64,000 bases of DNA from Chalciporus piperatus. Lineage: Eukaryota; Basidiomycota; Agaricomycetes; Boletales; Boletaceae. The notes beneath the pieces were generated by a model. It was not told the DNA's origin and made no database searches. It was given only the letters and a program-made list of their open reading frames with translations. Positions 34,166-45,480 of this stretch are shown piece by piece. Within the stretch, counting starts at the first letter, position 1. Every line of letters starts with the position of its first letter. A program made the translations under genes and the position numbers. The DNA lies in the NCBI GenBank assembly GCA_038093975.1, contig JBBPTG010000006.1, forward strand, positions 404,091-468,090. Reading direction: 5' to 3'.

Positions 34166-34748
34166 CTACTTTGTGCACAGACATGTTCCACGAATTGCCA
34201 AAACCGCCTTCCCAGCAATCAAGTAAGACAGTTGAGTGGGATCATATTCATACCAGTGGTCCTTCCCGGGTAAAGCACCCCTAGGCAGTGACAAAAGGTG
34301 ATAGAGGATACAATGCATCGTTAAATGTGCAAAGAAACCACAGAAAGTCCGCGCGAACAGGTAAAGGAAATAGTTAAAGTTGTCGTCTGTGTTGCTCGCT
34401 GTTGGAACGTGAGTTGTGAGTAGCAATGAAAAACGAACACCTTGATTGCTCACCGATAGACTTGCGGACGGGTTCGAATGCAATGCGCACCGCAGCCTCG
34501 ACAGAAATGACAAAGGCGCAATATGAGATGAAATAGCCTGGACCGGTACAACCATTTAGCCAACAAGCATGTACGAAGATCATGGAAAATCCCGCTGATA
34601 CAGCTGCCATGGCAAAGTGATATGCCTCCATCGAGATGGAGAGGTAGAGGGCAATGATTGTAGCAGTGATGATGGACATGGTATGATGCTGAAGCAAGGA
34701 AGCGATATAGGGGTTGTTTTGTTGATGTCTCAGTAGCTCATCCCGCAT
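34166..34748 (-). CDS. Small multi-pass membrane protein, unknown family (175 aa)
   Basis: Exons 34454-34748 and 34166-34398 joined by a 55-nt intron give 528 nt in frame. After a polar start (MRDELLRHQQNNPYIASLL) there are three or four hydrophobic segments: SIITATIIALYLSI, AMAAVSAGFSMIFVHACW, YFISYCAFVISVEAAVRI and, in exon 2, YFLYLFARTFCGFFAHLTMH. The C-terminus ends GTCLCTK. I do not recognise the family. It sits between the SAM-less adaptor and the full Ste50/Ubc2 gene, all three on the minus strand. A longer gene with additional 3' exons is possible. Confidence 0.5.
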
Positions 34749-34995
34749 GTGTCACGAACCCCTCTGTCGTTGTGGTGAAGTGGAAGACAACCGCATTTGA
34801 TTGATGTATTAGTCTACGATACAAAAAGCTATCCACAAGGTGGCCCCCGATCAGAAATGGAAATGTGTCGTCCGAAGTGGAATATGTGAGCATGAACGAA
34901 AGATAACTATGCAACCACCGTGGCAGCTTGTCAGCCGTTGAGACAGCAGAAGTCGTGAAGATAGATATACCAAACGATGATGATAGTACACTGGT

Positions 34996-37373
34996 TTATA
35001 TTAGCCCGCGATTCTGCATCGGGAAGGCGGATGACATTGGTGAGACCTGGTTTTGAGGGGGAGCATCGGCGTCGAGAGATACGGACGGCCCGCTGTTCGT
35101 TACTGGGGCCGAGCTTGAGCTTGGCGTAGGTGGTGGTGCACCACCTGGTGTTGGTACCTTGCCGATGAACCATGATGGCACCCAACCGCGATCACCACCA
35201 TCCTCCTTCACAGCCTAGAAGCAAGATTAGTTAGCTACACCATCGGTTTGAACACGACGACGCACATATGACCAATGGTTGTAGCGCTTGAATACCCTCA
35301 ATGCATCGTCCTTTGCCAGATCCAGTTCTTCTTCTCCCTTCTTTTGGTAGTCCATTAATGCAACGCCAGGGAAGCTCGTCGATATAATGCTCAGCGGCAA
35401 AATCGGAGTCTTGTTTTCCGACAGGTCGGATCCAGAGGCTTTTGCCGCTGCTGTCGCTTCGGCAATCGCAGACGCGACCGGGACATTTGTCTCCAACAAA
35501 CAACCTGCAGGCACCCAACCCTGCTTCGAGGTATCCGTGTCGACAACACCCGAGCCTGTTGGGTCTCGTTGTACAACCCACCAACCACGGGCTCGAGAGA
35601 GAATTACAAAAGTATCGCCACTGAATCAAAGGATGAGCAATAGGTCGAACAGGAAATGACAGGATACGAACACTACAACATCGAACTCGTCTTCTTGTTC
35701 TGCCATATAGGGATATATTGCCACTGCGTATGAGACACCCATCGACGGTGGTATCTCCCTTCGAGCACTATCACCTTCGCCTGACCCATACACTGTGGTT
35801 GCTCTCGACTTCGTACTATCCGCAGAGCTTTGACCCGAGTTGACCAATGTGGTGGTTGAGGACATGGTGTCGCGACTGCTCGCGCTTTCCTCACCGGGTT
35901 TGTTCTCGGCGATCGGTGACAAGACCTCGGGCCAGCCACCATGTGGGTTGGTACCCGTGAGGGGTGCTGGTGGTGTCGACAGGTCAATTACCTCTATCGT
36001 CGGATGGGCAGCTGCTTTGCCTTGACCAGGCGCGATTGGCTTGTTAGGGTGTGAAGGTGCGGATGTACCATGGTTGTTAGAGTTTGAATTCTCTGACGAG
36101 ATGGAGGCTTTTCGGAGAGCGTGTTTTTGCTGAGCGACTGCGATGGGGGAACGGATATCCTTGATATGCTTCAGCATAAAGACAGGGTTCTTCTTGGCCT
36201 CTTTCAGCTTTTGGAAAAGTAGGAGGGGTTTCTCATCATAGCTAAGACATCGTTCAATGCGATTTCCTGTTGATTATGGTTTGTGGGTGAGCCGAACACA
36301 AGAGTGTGATACCATACCAGCGGAGCCATAGCAAATAAACATTGCGTAATTTTGCCAGTTATCGTTGTTGATCTTGTACTTCTTCAACGCAGCTGGCAAA
36401 ACCTTCCATGTTGGATCCTCCAGGCTAACTTTGAAACTCTTGAAATTGTCTGAGCTATCCTGGCGGGTCGTTCTCGAGGTCGAAGTCGAAGTCGAAGACA
36501 ATGGTTGTGGCCCGGGGGATTCGCTAATTGATGGTGTCAGATTCTGTTGCGAGGTGGAAGAACTTGGCTGAGGTGGATTGGGCTGGGCCGACCGAGAGAG
36601 ATCGTGCTCCGTTTGATGGGGCGAGGGAGTTGGGGATTCTGCCTCGGGTTTGGTGGGGGACTTTGCAGGGTTAAATTGGGCCCATTTAAAAGAGGGTTGA
36701 CGCTTGAGCATGGGTTCATCCTGCTCGAGGAAATATGAACAGAGAAACGACAGCCATTGGGGTCATGTTCCTACCTGGCGTTGTGACGAGCGAACTTGAT
36801 ATTCGTCAAGCAGGAGTTCTACGGTCCCCTTTAATCGTCTATTGTCTTCCTCGAGATGCAAGACACGTTGTGCTAAGAGTTCAGGCGTTAAGCGTAAGAA
36901 ATAGATGGCCGGACGAGAGGCATCTCTGTATCTACCTTGCTCCATGACGAGATTATGCAGTTTGTCAACAGAGACGTTACGTTCCTGTGCTTCAGCTGTA
37001 TACATGAGTCAACATGTGAATGTATGGTGCCGACAAATGCACGTACAAGGAGGGACGTAGTGATCCGAGTCGAAGGGGACATGGTATGCCAACTTTGCTT
37101 GGTAGATGGCTTTGAGGATAGCCAACCTCTGACCAACAGTCGCGACTCCAACAGCCTTGAGAGTTTCTGGATCAAGCATGCATAATACGTCTCCGGAAAT
37201 GTTGTGCTCTGCGCAGACCGGGTTGAGCTGGAGTTGTCATGCCTGGCAAATGTCACTGTACCTTTAATCTGGTATTCGTACTGCGGGAATCCAAGGGATG
37301 TTAACCACTGGTGAACGCGGTCTTCTTTCCACTGGAGGATGTTGTCGCCGTCGCCAGCAATGTCCATGGCCAT
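34996..37373 (-). CDS. UBC2: Ste50/Ubc2-type MAPK adaptor, SAM-coiled coil-RA-SH3-SH3 (667 aa)
   Basis: Adaptor linking small GTPases and membrane to the Ste11-type MAPKKK in the pheromone and filamentation pathway. Eight exons (37262-37373, 37047-37208, 36936-36995, 36775-36872, 36318-36720, 35672-36266, 35266-35620, 34996-35214) total 2004 nt in frame. The SAM domain covers about residues 15-80 (VHQWLTSLGFPQYEYQIK, then GDVLCMLDPETLKAVGV and GQRLAILKAIYQ). A short coiled coil follows (HLEEDNRRLKGTVELLLDEY). The RA domain spans LEDPTWKVLPAALKKYKI to NPVFMLKHIKDI. Then come a Ser/Pro linker and two SH3 domains (AIYPYMAEQEDEFDVVVGD ... GWVPAGCLLE, and ALMDYQKKGEEELDL ... GWVPSWFIGK). The added C-terminal SH3 pair is the basidiomycete layout known from Ustilago Ubc2; ascomycete Ste50 lacks it. 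Confidence 0.93.
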
Positions 37374-37632
37374 GTCACTGTCGGTGCAGAGAAGAGAGGA
37401 CGAAACAAGTTGCAGTTCCTCGAGGACTGACAGATTCAGTCTGATTCCGCCGATCCACAATGCACAGCCACTTGTCCAAATTAGTTATATGGATCACGTG
37501 AAGTAATAGCACTACTAGTCTACTACTAGGACTATACTAATACGAATAGTAGCACTAGGGTAACGTCGGACCTCTACAAACTCGTGGTTTCGCTGGAACG
37601 ACCAGGCTTGCCAACCAGAGCCGCACTTGATC

Positions 37633-40600
37633 ATGGACAATCCCTGGGCAACAGCTTTGGAGAACCCAGATCACCTGTCCGAGAAGCAGAGCGAACCTTC
37701 TCCTTCTACCTGGTCATCCGGTGCTGAGCAAGAAGCAGATATTGGTATCCCATCCTGGTCTGCAACCAGCACTTCCCAATGGACTGCCACGTCTGTTCCC
37801 GCAGGCACAATATGGCCAGCCGTTCACCGCGATGCGAACGCCTGGGATCCTTCTCCCGCTGATGATCACTGCCCCCAACACCACGAAGAGACTTCGGAAC
37901 AGGATATCACTGCTCATGGCGAACGAGACGTCTCCCAACAACCCACATCTTCTTCCGCAGAAAATTCTACACCTCCTGCGTCGCTGAACCATTCTTCACC
38001 ACCTACCCACAACTCCCTTGATCTCGTGGCTGCAACATTTGATGGCATCCCTGGCAGTCCTGAATCCGTTTCGCGCGTCCCTGAGCAGGAGAATCCTGAT
38101 GCATGGCGAAACGCTACTGTTCTTGCCCCCGCAGAGAACGACTGGGGTGTGGCTTGGGCCACCGCACAGTCTGCTGAGGGTAATCAGCAAGAGACTCGAT
38201 CACCTGACGAGTGGGAGAGTGCTCGTCAGGAAAAGGAGAAGCTCAATCGCGCAGTGGTACGGAATCTGAACAAACATAGAGTACAGCTCATACCTTAGTC
38301 CGGTTTAGCCTCCGCAGTTACTAGAATCCATGATCCGTCATTGCCAACAAGCTTCGGAGGAGATTTGGCCACCATTTGGAGCTCCGAGTGGGGACAGCTG
38401 GAGAACAGGACTCGATGACCTCCCAGATATGTACGTTTCGATATACGTGCGCGGACGACGTCTTATGATGAGTTGACATTTTCTTCAAGTGCTAGGCTCC
38501 TTGCCCAGTTGCTTCCTGATGATTCACTGCCTCCCCCTGTACAATTTTCAGGCACTGCAACTGCGAAAGCGATGAACGAAGCGCTGAAGCTTACACGGCA
38601 TATGCCTCTGTCGGCTAGAAGTCCTTTGTCTCGCTTGCTGGCTTCCAGAGGATCCTTGGATTGGGAGAGGTCTATCAAATCCAAGCAAGATACCGTTCCT
38701 GATACAGTACCCGTAGGGTGGAGAGTTCTCGAAAAGGAGGATCGCGTCAATTCAACAGAAGACTCCAAACCCAAAACGGCTGCTAGTAGCCTACTGTCAT
38801 TCTGGAACCGCGGGGTCTCTGCCGTTGTGAACGCACCCACCGAAACGGCCAAAGAACGCTCTATGTCTCCTACAAGGTCGAGCCTGGACAGTGTCAAGCC
38901 TGATTCTCCTCCGGACGCATCACGGGCTGCATCACCATCACAACTTCCCCCGTCTTTAGCATCATCCACAGATGCCAAGGTTGCAGTAGCTGCGACCACA
39001 TCGGGTCCTTCGGCTGTTTCACGCTTCTTCACTCGGTTTTCACGCACAAAGAGCGCGCAGCACAGCTCCCTAGCACTATCATCCAATGATTTCGAGTTCC
39101 TGTCTGACATCGTACCAAGTGCAAGTGATCTGGATGACGAAAATGGCGACAAGAATGGTTTGGAGGAATTTTCGAGCGTGGCCATATCATCACCTCTTCC
39201 GCCAAAGCTGCCACCGCTGCTGCCACCTCCCCCTAAATCGTCGACGCCTCAAAGCCGTCCCCCTTCATCAATGGGACTTGGAATCTCAGATGGTGGGAAC
39301 GTCCCCGCGCCGCCGTTATCACCAAACCCCTCATCTCCGTTCGCACGTGCACAAAGCCCAGCGTTGCTGCTGAAAGGTATGGTTGCATCAGCGAACATAC
39401 ACAGACCAGCTACGTCGTCGATACCCCAAAACCTTCCACCTGGCTCTCAACCCAACTCACGACCCCACTCCCCATTCACCCTTCCCCCACCTCCGAAGGT
39501 TCCAACGTCACTTTCCATCCCTCCGCTCCTTCCCCCCCCACCGATTTCACCTCCCCAGACACCTCGCCCAAGCGCTGTGCCCCCGACAATGATGTCCAGT
39601 ACCTCATCTACGACGTGGACTACAAACGCTCCTGCATTTTATGACTCTCATGACTCAGACGACGAATTTTCTGCATTCTCATCTTTCCCCCCTGCCCCCT
39701 CTCCATCTATGGGCACATACCCTCAACGATCTCCCTCACCTCCTTCGCCGCCTCCCCGTCGTACATATGAACGCACACATCACCCGAGCACATCCTCCAC
39801 GTCTTCAGCCCAGAGTCCGTCGTCGCAACATTCAGGACACCGATTACGATCTGCGAGATCCTCCATCTCTGCGTCTTTCGATAATTTCGATGATCTTGTT
39901 TCTCTCTCAACCGCCCGAGATGGAAGCAGGAAGCGCACGCCGCCGCCACCACCACCCATACCTGCCAAGCCCCAAGCGCAGGCGCAGGCTCAGCGTCAAC
40001 AACTCAATCGCATCGATACCTTCCCTTCTCGGATATACCACGCTCACACCCCGAGTCACACATTCGCCTCGCCAACGGTGCACACGGGGCTCATGAGTAG
40101 TGCGTTTTCACCCACAGTCAGCGACGTAGAGCACCAGCGCACTCAACACCTCGTCGACGACGCAGCCGCGCATAGCGGTCTGTTATGGCCGAACTCGCCC
40201 GAATCACCTTCCCACCCCAGACTCGGAATGACAGCGATTCCACCACCACCTCCGTCGTCCTCCTCTATGTCGCCAAGGCCGTTGATCGGAGAGGATAGCG
40301 TTGATTTGTTGGGTGATGGAGACTTCTTTGGTAGTGCTGCGCAGCCTGCACCATTGGTTTCCAGTTGGGGGGGCTCAGGTATTCAGGCGAAGTCCTCTGT
40401 GGCGTCGCCTGTCATGAATGCCACGCGTGCACCTCTCGGAGTGGGAAGGGGAGTAGGTGCGAAGAACCCATACCCTTCTTCCTCACCACCTTTACCACCC
40501 TCATCTCCATCCTTATTCTCGTTCTCTTCCTTGGGTGCTCAGGCTGCTACGCCAGTTGCAAAGGCTGGATCGTCGCAACCTGCTAAACCGGCTCAAACAG

Positions 40601-40644
40601 GTGGATTATCGGCACAGGATTTATCTTTCTTCGAGGGATTTTGA
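37633..40644 (+). CDS. Large proline/serine-rich protein, 963 aa, function unknown
   Basis: Exons 37633-38256, 38318-38430 and 38490-40644 give 2892 nt in frame. The start MDNPWATALENPDHLSE leads a Ser/Trp-rich disordered region with several Trp-containing repeats (PSWSAT, SQWTAT, TIWPAV, NDWGVAW). A short folded block spans the two introns (SARLLAQLLPDDSLPPPVQF with PLSARSPLSRLLASRGSLDW). The rest is dominated by polyproline runs (PPLLPPPP, TPPPPPPIPAK) likely to bind SH3 or WW domains. The last residues are LSAQDLSFFEGF, an acidic-aromatic peptide similar in style to adaptor ear-binding motifs of trafficking accessory proteins. I infer a scaffold, perhaps in vesicle or actin traffic, but do not recognise an orthologue. 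It is divergent from UBC2, 259 bp apart. Confidence 0.82.
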
Positions 40645-40890
40645 CGAATATACTACGTGATTCTCCAACACCACAGAAATATTAATTCAGATAACCAGTT
40701 CCACACCGATACCCAGTGACAAGGGAGTCGCAAACTCAAGAAGTGCACTACTCTCATGGTATCGACAGCGCTCAGAGCAAAAAAGCTAGGAAGTGATACC
40801 AAAAGAACAACAGAAACATGACGAAGTCGGGAGCAGAACTTGATGGATGAAATCCATCAAGCAAATTACCTTGCCATTCAAGCATTTCCC

Positions 40891-42087
40891 CTAAGACTTC
40901 CAGAATTTCCAGGTCTCCGGTGACTCCCGGTACTTTGACCTACTATGCTCACCCCTGTGTCGACCTCCATGTTCACGGGTCTCTCCGTAGTGGTGGTGAT
41001 GACCATGGTGCCTAGAAGAACGGGACTGGTGAGGGGTTTGAGTAACTCCCTCGGAGTAGGGAAGCGGAGGAGCACTCGTCCCGTTCGATGGTAGGGCCCT
41101 TTCAGGCTGAGAGCTTGGCGGCTCGATACCATTGATCGTGTACCGCTCAGTTCCATCTGGCAGCCTATATGTAACGTGTTCGTTTCCCTGTATGAGATCC
41201 CGTGTCAGTGATCTAAAGCGAGTGGGTCGAGAGACGGGGATACCCGCCTGAGAATCCTTGCGCACAACCTTTGCATGCGTCACCCCATTGATCGTGTTGC
41301 TACTCCAGCTTTCAGAGACCCATCTTCCATTGTCGTTAACACTTCTAAGCGATTGTACTCTGACAGGGGGGTTACCCATACCCCCCATGCCATTGCCATT
41401 CTCGTTCAAATCGAATGCCATTGGGAGCATGGGCCCTAGCATGAAAGGGAACCTGTTGCCGGGGAATCCACCACCGAACGGACTCGATCCGAAAGCTCTG
41501 CGTTCAAACGAATCGTCAAAGAACGGATCAGACTCGAAAGCCCGATGGATATCTCCGAAAATCGAGTTGAACAAGATGAATGGGTCCGTGAACATCGAGG
41601 GTCCGAAACGGGGTCCAAAACCACCGAAACCGAAAGGATCCATACGTGGGCCGAAGAAGGGGTCTTGGTAGAAAGGATCTGGGAAGCGGTCGTGGGGTCC
41701 GTTGGCAAAGGGGCGTTGTGGCGCTGTGGTTGGAGGGGGCCAGACACCATGTTGATCATAGGTCGCTCTCTTCTGAACGTCGCTCAGTACCTCGTATGCG
41801 TTGTTTACCTGGCGGAGTAACGTGGTAAGTGATTGGTGGTGCGGTCGAAGTGTGTAGGGACCATGTACGCACCTTAAGGAACATGTCCTCAGAGGCAGAC
41901 TTCTCCGCTGCGGAAGCGCCTTGAGGAAGGCGGTCAGGATGGGTCTCCAAAGCTTTCCTCCTGTAAGCTCTACGGACTTGAATACAAATGAGCGCTATAG
42001 GTCTCCAAAAGATCCGGATGTAGACTTACCTTCCTCCGTGCTCGCATTGAGGGGAATGCCCAAAGTTTCGTACAGATTCGTAGCCAT
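40891..42087 (-). CDS. J-domain protein with Gly/Phe-rich region (DNAJB6-like)
   Basis: The N-terminal J domain starts MATNLYETLGI and includes RRKALETHPDRLPQG (HPD intact) and EDMFLKVNNAYEVLSDVQK, broken by short introns. It is followed by a Gly/Phe/Pro-rich part (DPFGFGGFGPRFGPSMF) and a segment VSESWSSNTINGVTHAKVV with NEHVTYRLPDGTERYTING, as in DNAJB2/DNAJB6-type co-chaperones that hold misfolded proteins for Hsp70. The C-terminus is His/Arg/Ser-rich (HHGHHHHYGE) and ends WKFWKS. A 60-nt stretch near 41190-41250 could be read through or spliced as a GC-AG intron. The gene is divergent from IPI3, with about 190 bp between the starts. Confidence 0.85.
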
Positions 42088-42274
42088 TGTTTTGTCTATG
42101 ATTCTATGCAGAAAATAAGATAGAGGGCGATGATGCTGTTATACAAGACCGAAGGATGGTACATCAGAGTCAAGGTGCAGCTTATGGCTGGTCGTCACCC
42201 ATGACGATGACTTGCGGTGGCTGAGCTTGATTTTTCTCCGCTGCCAGCGAACAGGCTCCCACTAGAAGGAATCC

Positions 42275-44053
42275 ATGGGTCTCCAGGAAGTCGTATTGTG
42301 TGCTACAGCACCCCAGGCGACAGGATCAGGCGCACATGCTGGTACAGGCCCAGGAGCATTCGTCCTGCATGACCTACAAACGGGCAATACGCTTGCCTCG
42401 TTCAAGCAAACGAGCCCTGCACCACATTGCAACGCTTTTGTAGAGACAAAAGATGGTCAGGGAGGAATCATGCTTGCTGCCCAGTCAGACAAGGCTCTTT
42501 TGAATGTCTACAGTTTTCAAAAGGTGGGTATTCTCCGTCTTCCAAAGCTTTGGACACTGACATGTTGCAAGTAGGACCAGATCACCTTAAAAGTGGTTCT
42601 ACCGGAAAGGTTGACTTGCCTGGCAGTGGATCCAAAAGCCAGATACTGTGCCGGTGGTACCAGTCAGGGACGCATATATCTTTGGGAGGCGCGTTTTGTC
42701 CTATCTCCCTCGCTGTTTGTCATGACCTGTCGGACGGTAGGTCGCGTCGGGCATACTTTACAACCACTGGGACGCTCACTATCGCCAAGTCAACGTCCTT
42801 AAATTCACGTATGATGGTGTGGCGCTGATATCCGCAAGCGAAGACTCTGGCGTCAGCGTCTGGTCAGTGTCAAAGTCCGTGTTTGTTTCGTCATTCGAAT
42901 AGGCCCGTGAACTCAATCTATGCTGTACATAGATTGGTGGACGATGATCTCCAAAATGACCTCCCTTTACCACAATTCACATTGTCGGACCATACCCTTC
43001 CTGTGACAAATATGGTCTGCGGTCTTGGGCCATTCCCGAGATGTCGCGTGTTGACTGCATCGCTTGACCACACCGTGAAGGTGAATAGACCATGACTCAT
43101 GAATCATTCGTTTCACCGCTGATGTCATAGTCAGCTATGGGATTTGGCTACCCAATCCCTGATCACAACTTTTCATTTCCCTAAACCGATCTCGACCATC
43201 GTCTGGGATATAACGGAACGCCTCTTCTTCGCTGCGTCGCCTGACGGATTTATACACCAGGTGAATCTATTTCGCGAGCGCGAACACAAAAACAGCGCAG
43301 GGTCATTCATCGAAGCCCTTGGAGGTGCTGGTGCCTCCGATGTTGTCCGTATTGAAACGGACAACGCAACAGCGCGAAGACGACTTATCGAGGTTGGACA
43401 GCCTGTGACTGCACTATCGATGTCATTAAACGCATCGCTGCTTCTGGTCGGGACAGCTTTGGGCCTCATCCACATCTATGACGTTGCCTCACACCAGCTT
43501 CTCCGTACGATCTCTACCCACAAGGGTATGTCAATATCATGTCTCGCGACGATGCTCAAGCCTCCGGACCTCGTGGGCCACATCAGTCTTTCGCTGAACG
43601 TGGCCAGTGTGGCAGACGCCCGAGATGTGATGCCGGTGCGGCCTGTTGCTGCATTCCACCGGATGAAAGATGCAAGTGCAAGAGAGGCGCACGAGGTATC
43701 GATGATGTTGCCTACGAGCAAGGTGATTTCGATATGCCTACTGCGTCAGAAGTGACTGATCACACATTCGATAGATATCACAACTAGGCCGATATGACTA
43801 CGACTATCCCGAGTCTGAATTTCAACGGGACCTTGCTTCGTTCATTCAACCAACAGGATCGGGTTCCCTGGGTGTCTCGTTGCCAGGTCGGGTGGCAGAC
43901 CTTGAGGCGGAAGTGGAGCAGTTGAAGGAGCAGCTTGGCAAGGCAAAGGGGGTGAATGATGCGATGTGGCAGATTGCGGTGCAGAAGGTACTCAAAGTTG
44001 GTTCTGCAGAGAACACTTTGATGGAAGTCGAGGAACGAACAGGAAGCCGTTAG
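42275..44053 (+). CDS. IPI3: WD40 protein IPI3/WDR18 (Rix1 complex, pre-60S ribosome maturation)
   Basis: Component of the nucleolar/nucleoplasmic Rix1-Ipi1-Ipi3 complex that remodels pre-60S particles. About seven exons. WD-type blades are visible: GAFVLHDLQTGNTLASF, RLTCLAVDPKARYCAGG followed by RIYLWEVASG, VNVLKFTYDGVALISASED, VLTASLDHTVKLWDL and PISTIVWDITERLFFAAS, then LLLVGTALGLIHIYDVAS. The C-terminal part has SLPGRVADLEAEVEQLKEQL, a coiled coil found in Ipi3/WDR18. The join LWE to VASG needs an intron beginning GC (near 42689-42740), since no GT donor keeps the frame. The last coding exon begins ISQLGRYDYDYPES and ends GSR at the stop 44051-44053. Confidence 0.9.
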
Positions 44054-44199
44054 CCCAAAAGTAATCTAACATTCGAGTGTAATTGATGCGTTGGTCTAGT
44101 TGATCGGGGTGGCTGTGAGACGTGCGAATTCGGGCTAGTGCGTGCTATAGCTCAGCGAACACGTTCGTGCGCTAGTTTCGTGCGGAATCAAAGTCAAAA

Positions 44200-45146
44200 A
44201 TGGGCTTCAAACAAGGAGCAGTTCTGGCATCTTGTTCGTTCTTTATCGGTGTGTTATTCCCCGTGTCCAGGTCGTACACATACACTGACTCAGACCCATT
44301 TACTTGCTGCTGACCGTATTATGGAACGTGCATAAGGGGTGTTGTTCATATGCTTCTTCATCGACTACCGGATTTTATACCAGGATCTAACTGAGGACGT
44401 CGTCAAGGATGGATTCCAGTTTTATGCCACTTTCTTCAATGCACCACCTGCCATCAAGGTGTGTCTCGCGAATTTTTGGTTCACCCAAATGATGGAATTG
44501 CTCGTAGGCGCTCCTACATGGCTTCATGGGAGTCGGTCTTGTAGGTCTTGTCGCCAAGCTCGTTGAGTGGAATGAAAGTGCTATGTTCTTTGATGGTTCA
44601 AGTTTAGGTGAAGCGTCCTCATGTCTCCAAAAGTCATTTGTATTCACCGACTGGTTACAGCCGCGTACATCTTCGCAGTTTCCCTGTATCTGTCGGTGAC
44701 CATCCCATGCTTACGCACAATCGTAACTCCGGCCGACGTGGATACTATGACTGATCGTATTGAGGCCATGAGGATTTTGTCCGCTGGGAATACGATTACG
44801 ATGCTTGTCCTCGGCGCAATTATAGGGTTACAGGTGAGTCACTACGAACCGTCCTTGTCGGTCCACGTTCGGCGCTCCTTTTCGTTCCCAAGTCGCAAGA
44901 CATGGTATTCTTCCGGCGCACCGTGTCACCCATGTTTTCAGGCCTCCCCGAGGCCCGTTTGATGCGCTTTTTTTTTGTTCCATGTCGTTTCTCATGCAAA
45001 TTTTGCACCCTGCTCAAACTTATTTTTGCAAATAGGCTGGCCAGGAATACGCGCGCCGACTTGAGGCAAAGGAACTGGAAAAGTTCGAGAAGGCCGAGAT
45101 GGAGCAGGGTGCTAGTGCAGCCTCCGAGAAAGACAAAAAGGAGTAA
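44200..45146 (+). CDS. SHR3: ER chaperone SHR3 family (amino-acid permease folding and export)
   Basis: Membrane-localised chaperone that helps amino-acid permeases fold and leave the ER in COPII vesicles. The start MGFKQGAVLASCSFFIGV is the first membrane helix. Further exons give EDVVKDGFQFYATFFNAPPA, ALLHGFMGVGLVGLVAKLVE, ESAMFFDGSSL joined to AAYIFAVSLYLSVTIPCLRT, and SAGNTITMLVLGAIIGLQ. An unusually long intron of about 200 nt (44836-45036) precedes the cytosolic charged tail (AGQEYARRLEAKELEKFEKA ... KDKKE). The exon structure between 44250 and 44383 is not settled: a small exon near 44293-44326 (LLLTVLWN) fits the family best. Four membrane helices and a Lys-rich tail match SHR3. Confidence 0.82.
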
Positions 45147-45480
45147 GTCTCTTTTTGTGGTTCTTGGTTCTAGAAGATATGCCAGGTTGCCTTTGTTAGA
45201 GTACTATCAATTTACGCTAGTGCACCATCTTTCTCTCGCCACTCAGACATTAATAGAGCGACGGCGTTTCTTGTCAAAGGGTGGTACATCTGACTTGTGT
45301 GAGAGGTCGAGTCTTGCCAAGTCCGAATTTGGACTTATCCGGTGGACAACCTCATACGCCTCGGAGCAGTGCCACCAAGGCCCTTTGACTCGCCAATCAA
45401 CCAAATCTTCGCAGTTCCTCCCTCACGGGCACGCCCGAGCACCCCAATTTCATCGCTGCAAATTTCCGTCGTTGATTTGA
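45147..45480. other. Short intergenic region, SHR3 to SET gene
   Basis: About 330 bp between the SHR3 stop and the SET-gene ATG, both on the plus strand. No coding feature recognised. Confidence 0.5.

Noticed and set aside
37490..37560. CTACTAGT-type degenerate repeat between UBC2 and the proline-rich gene
   Set aside because: Imperfect and short; it may be a promoter element cluster but resembles no known binding site well enough to call.
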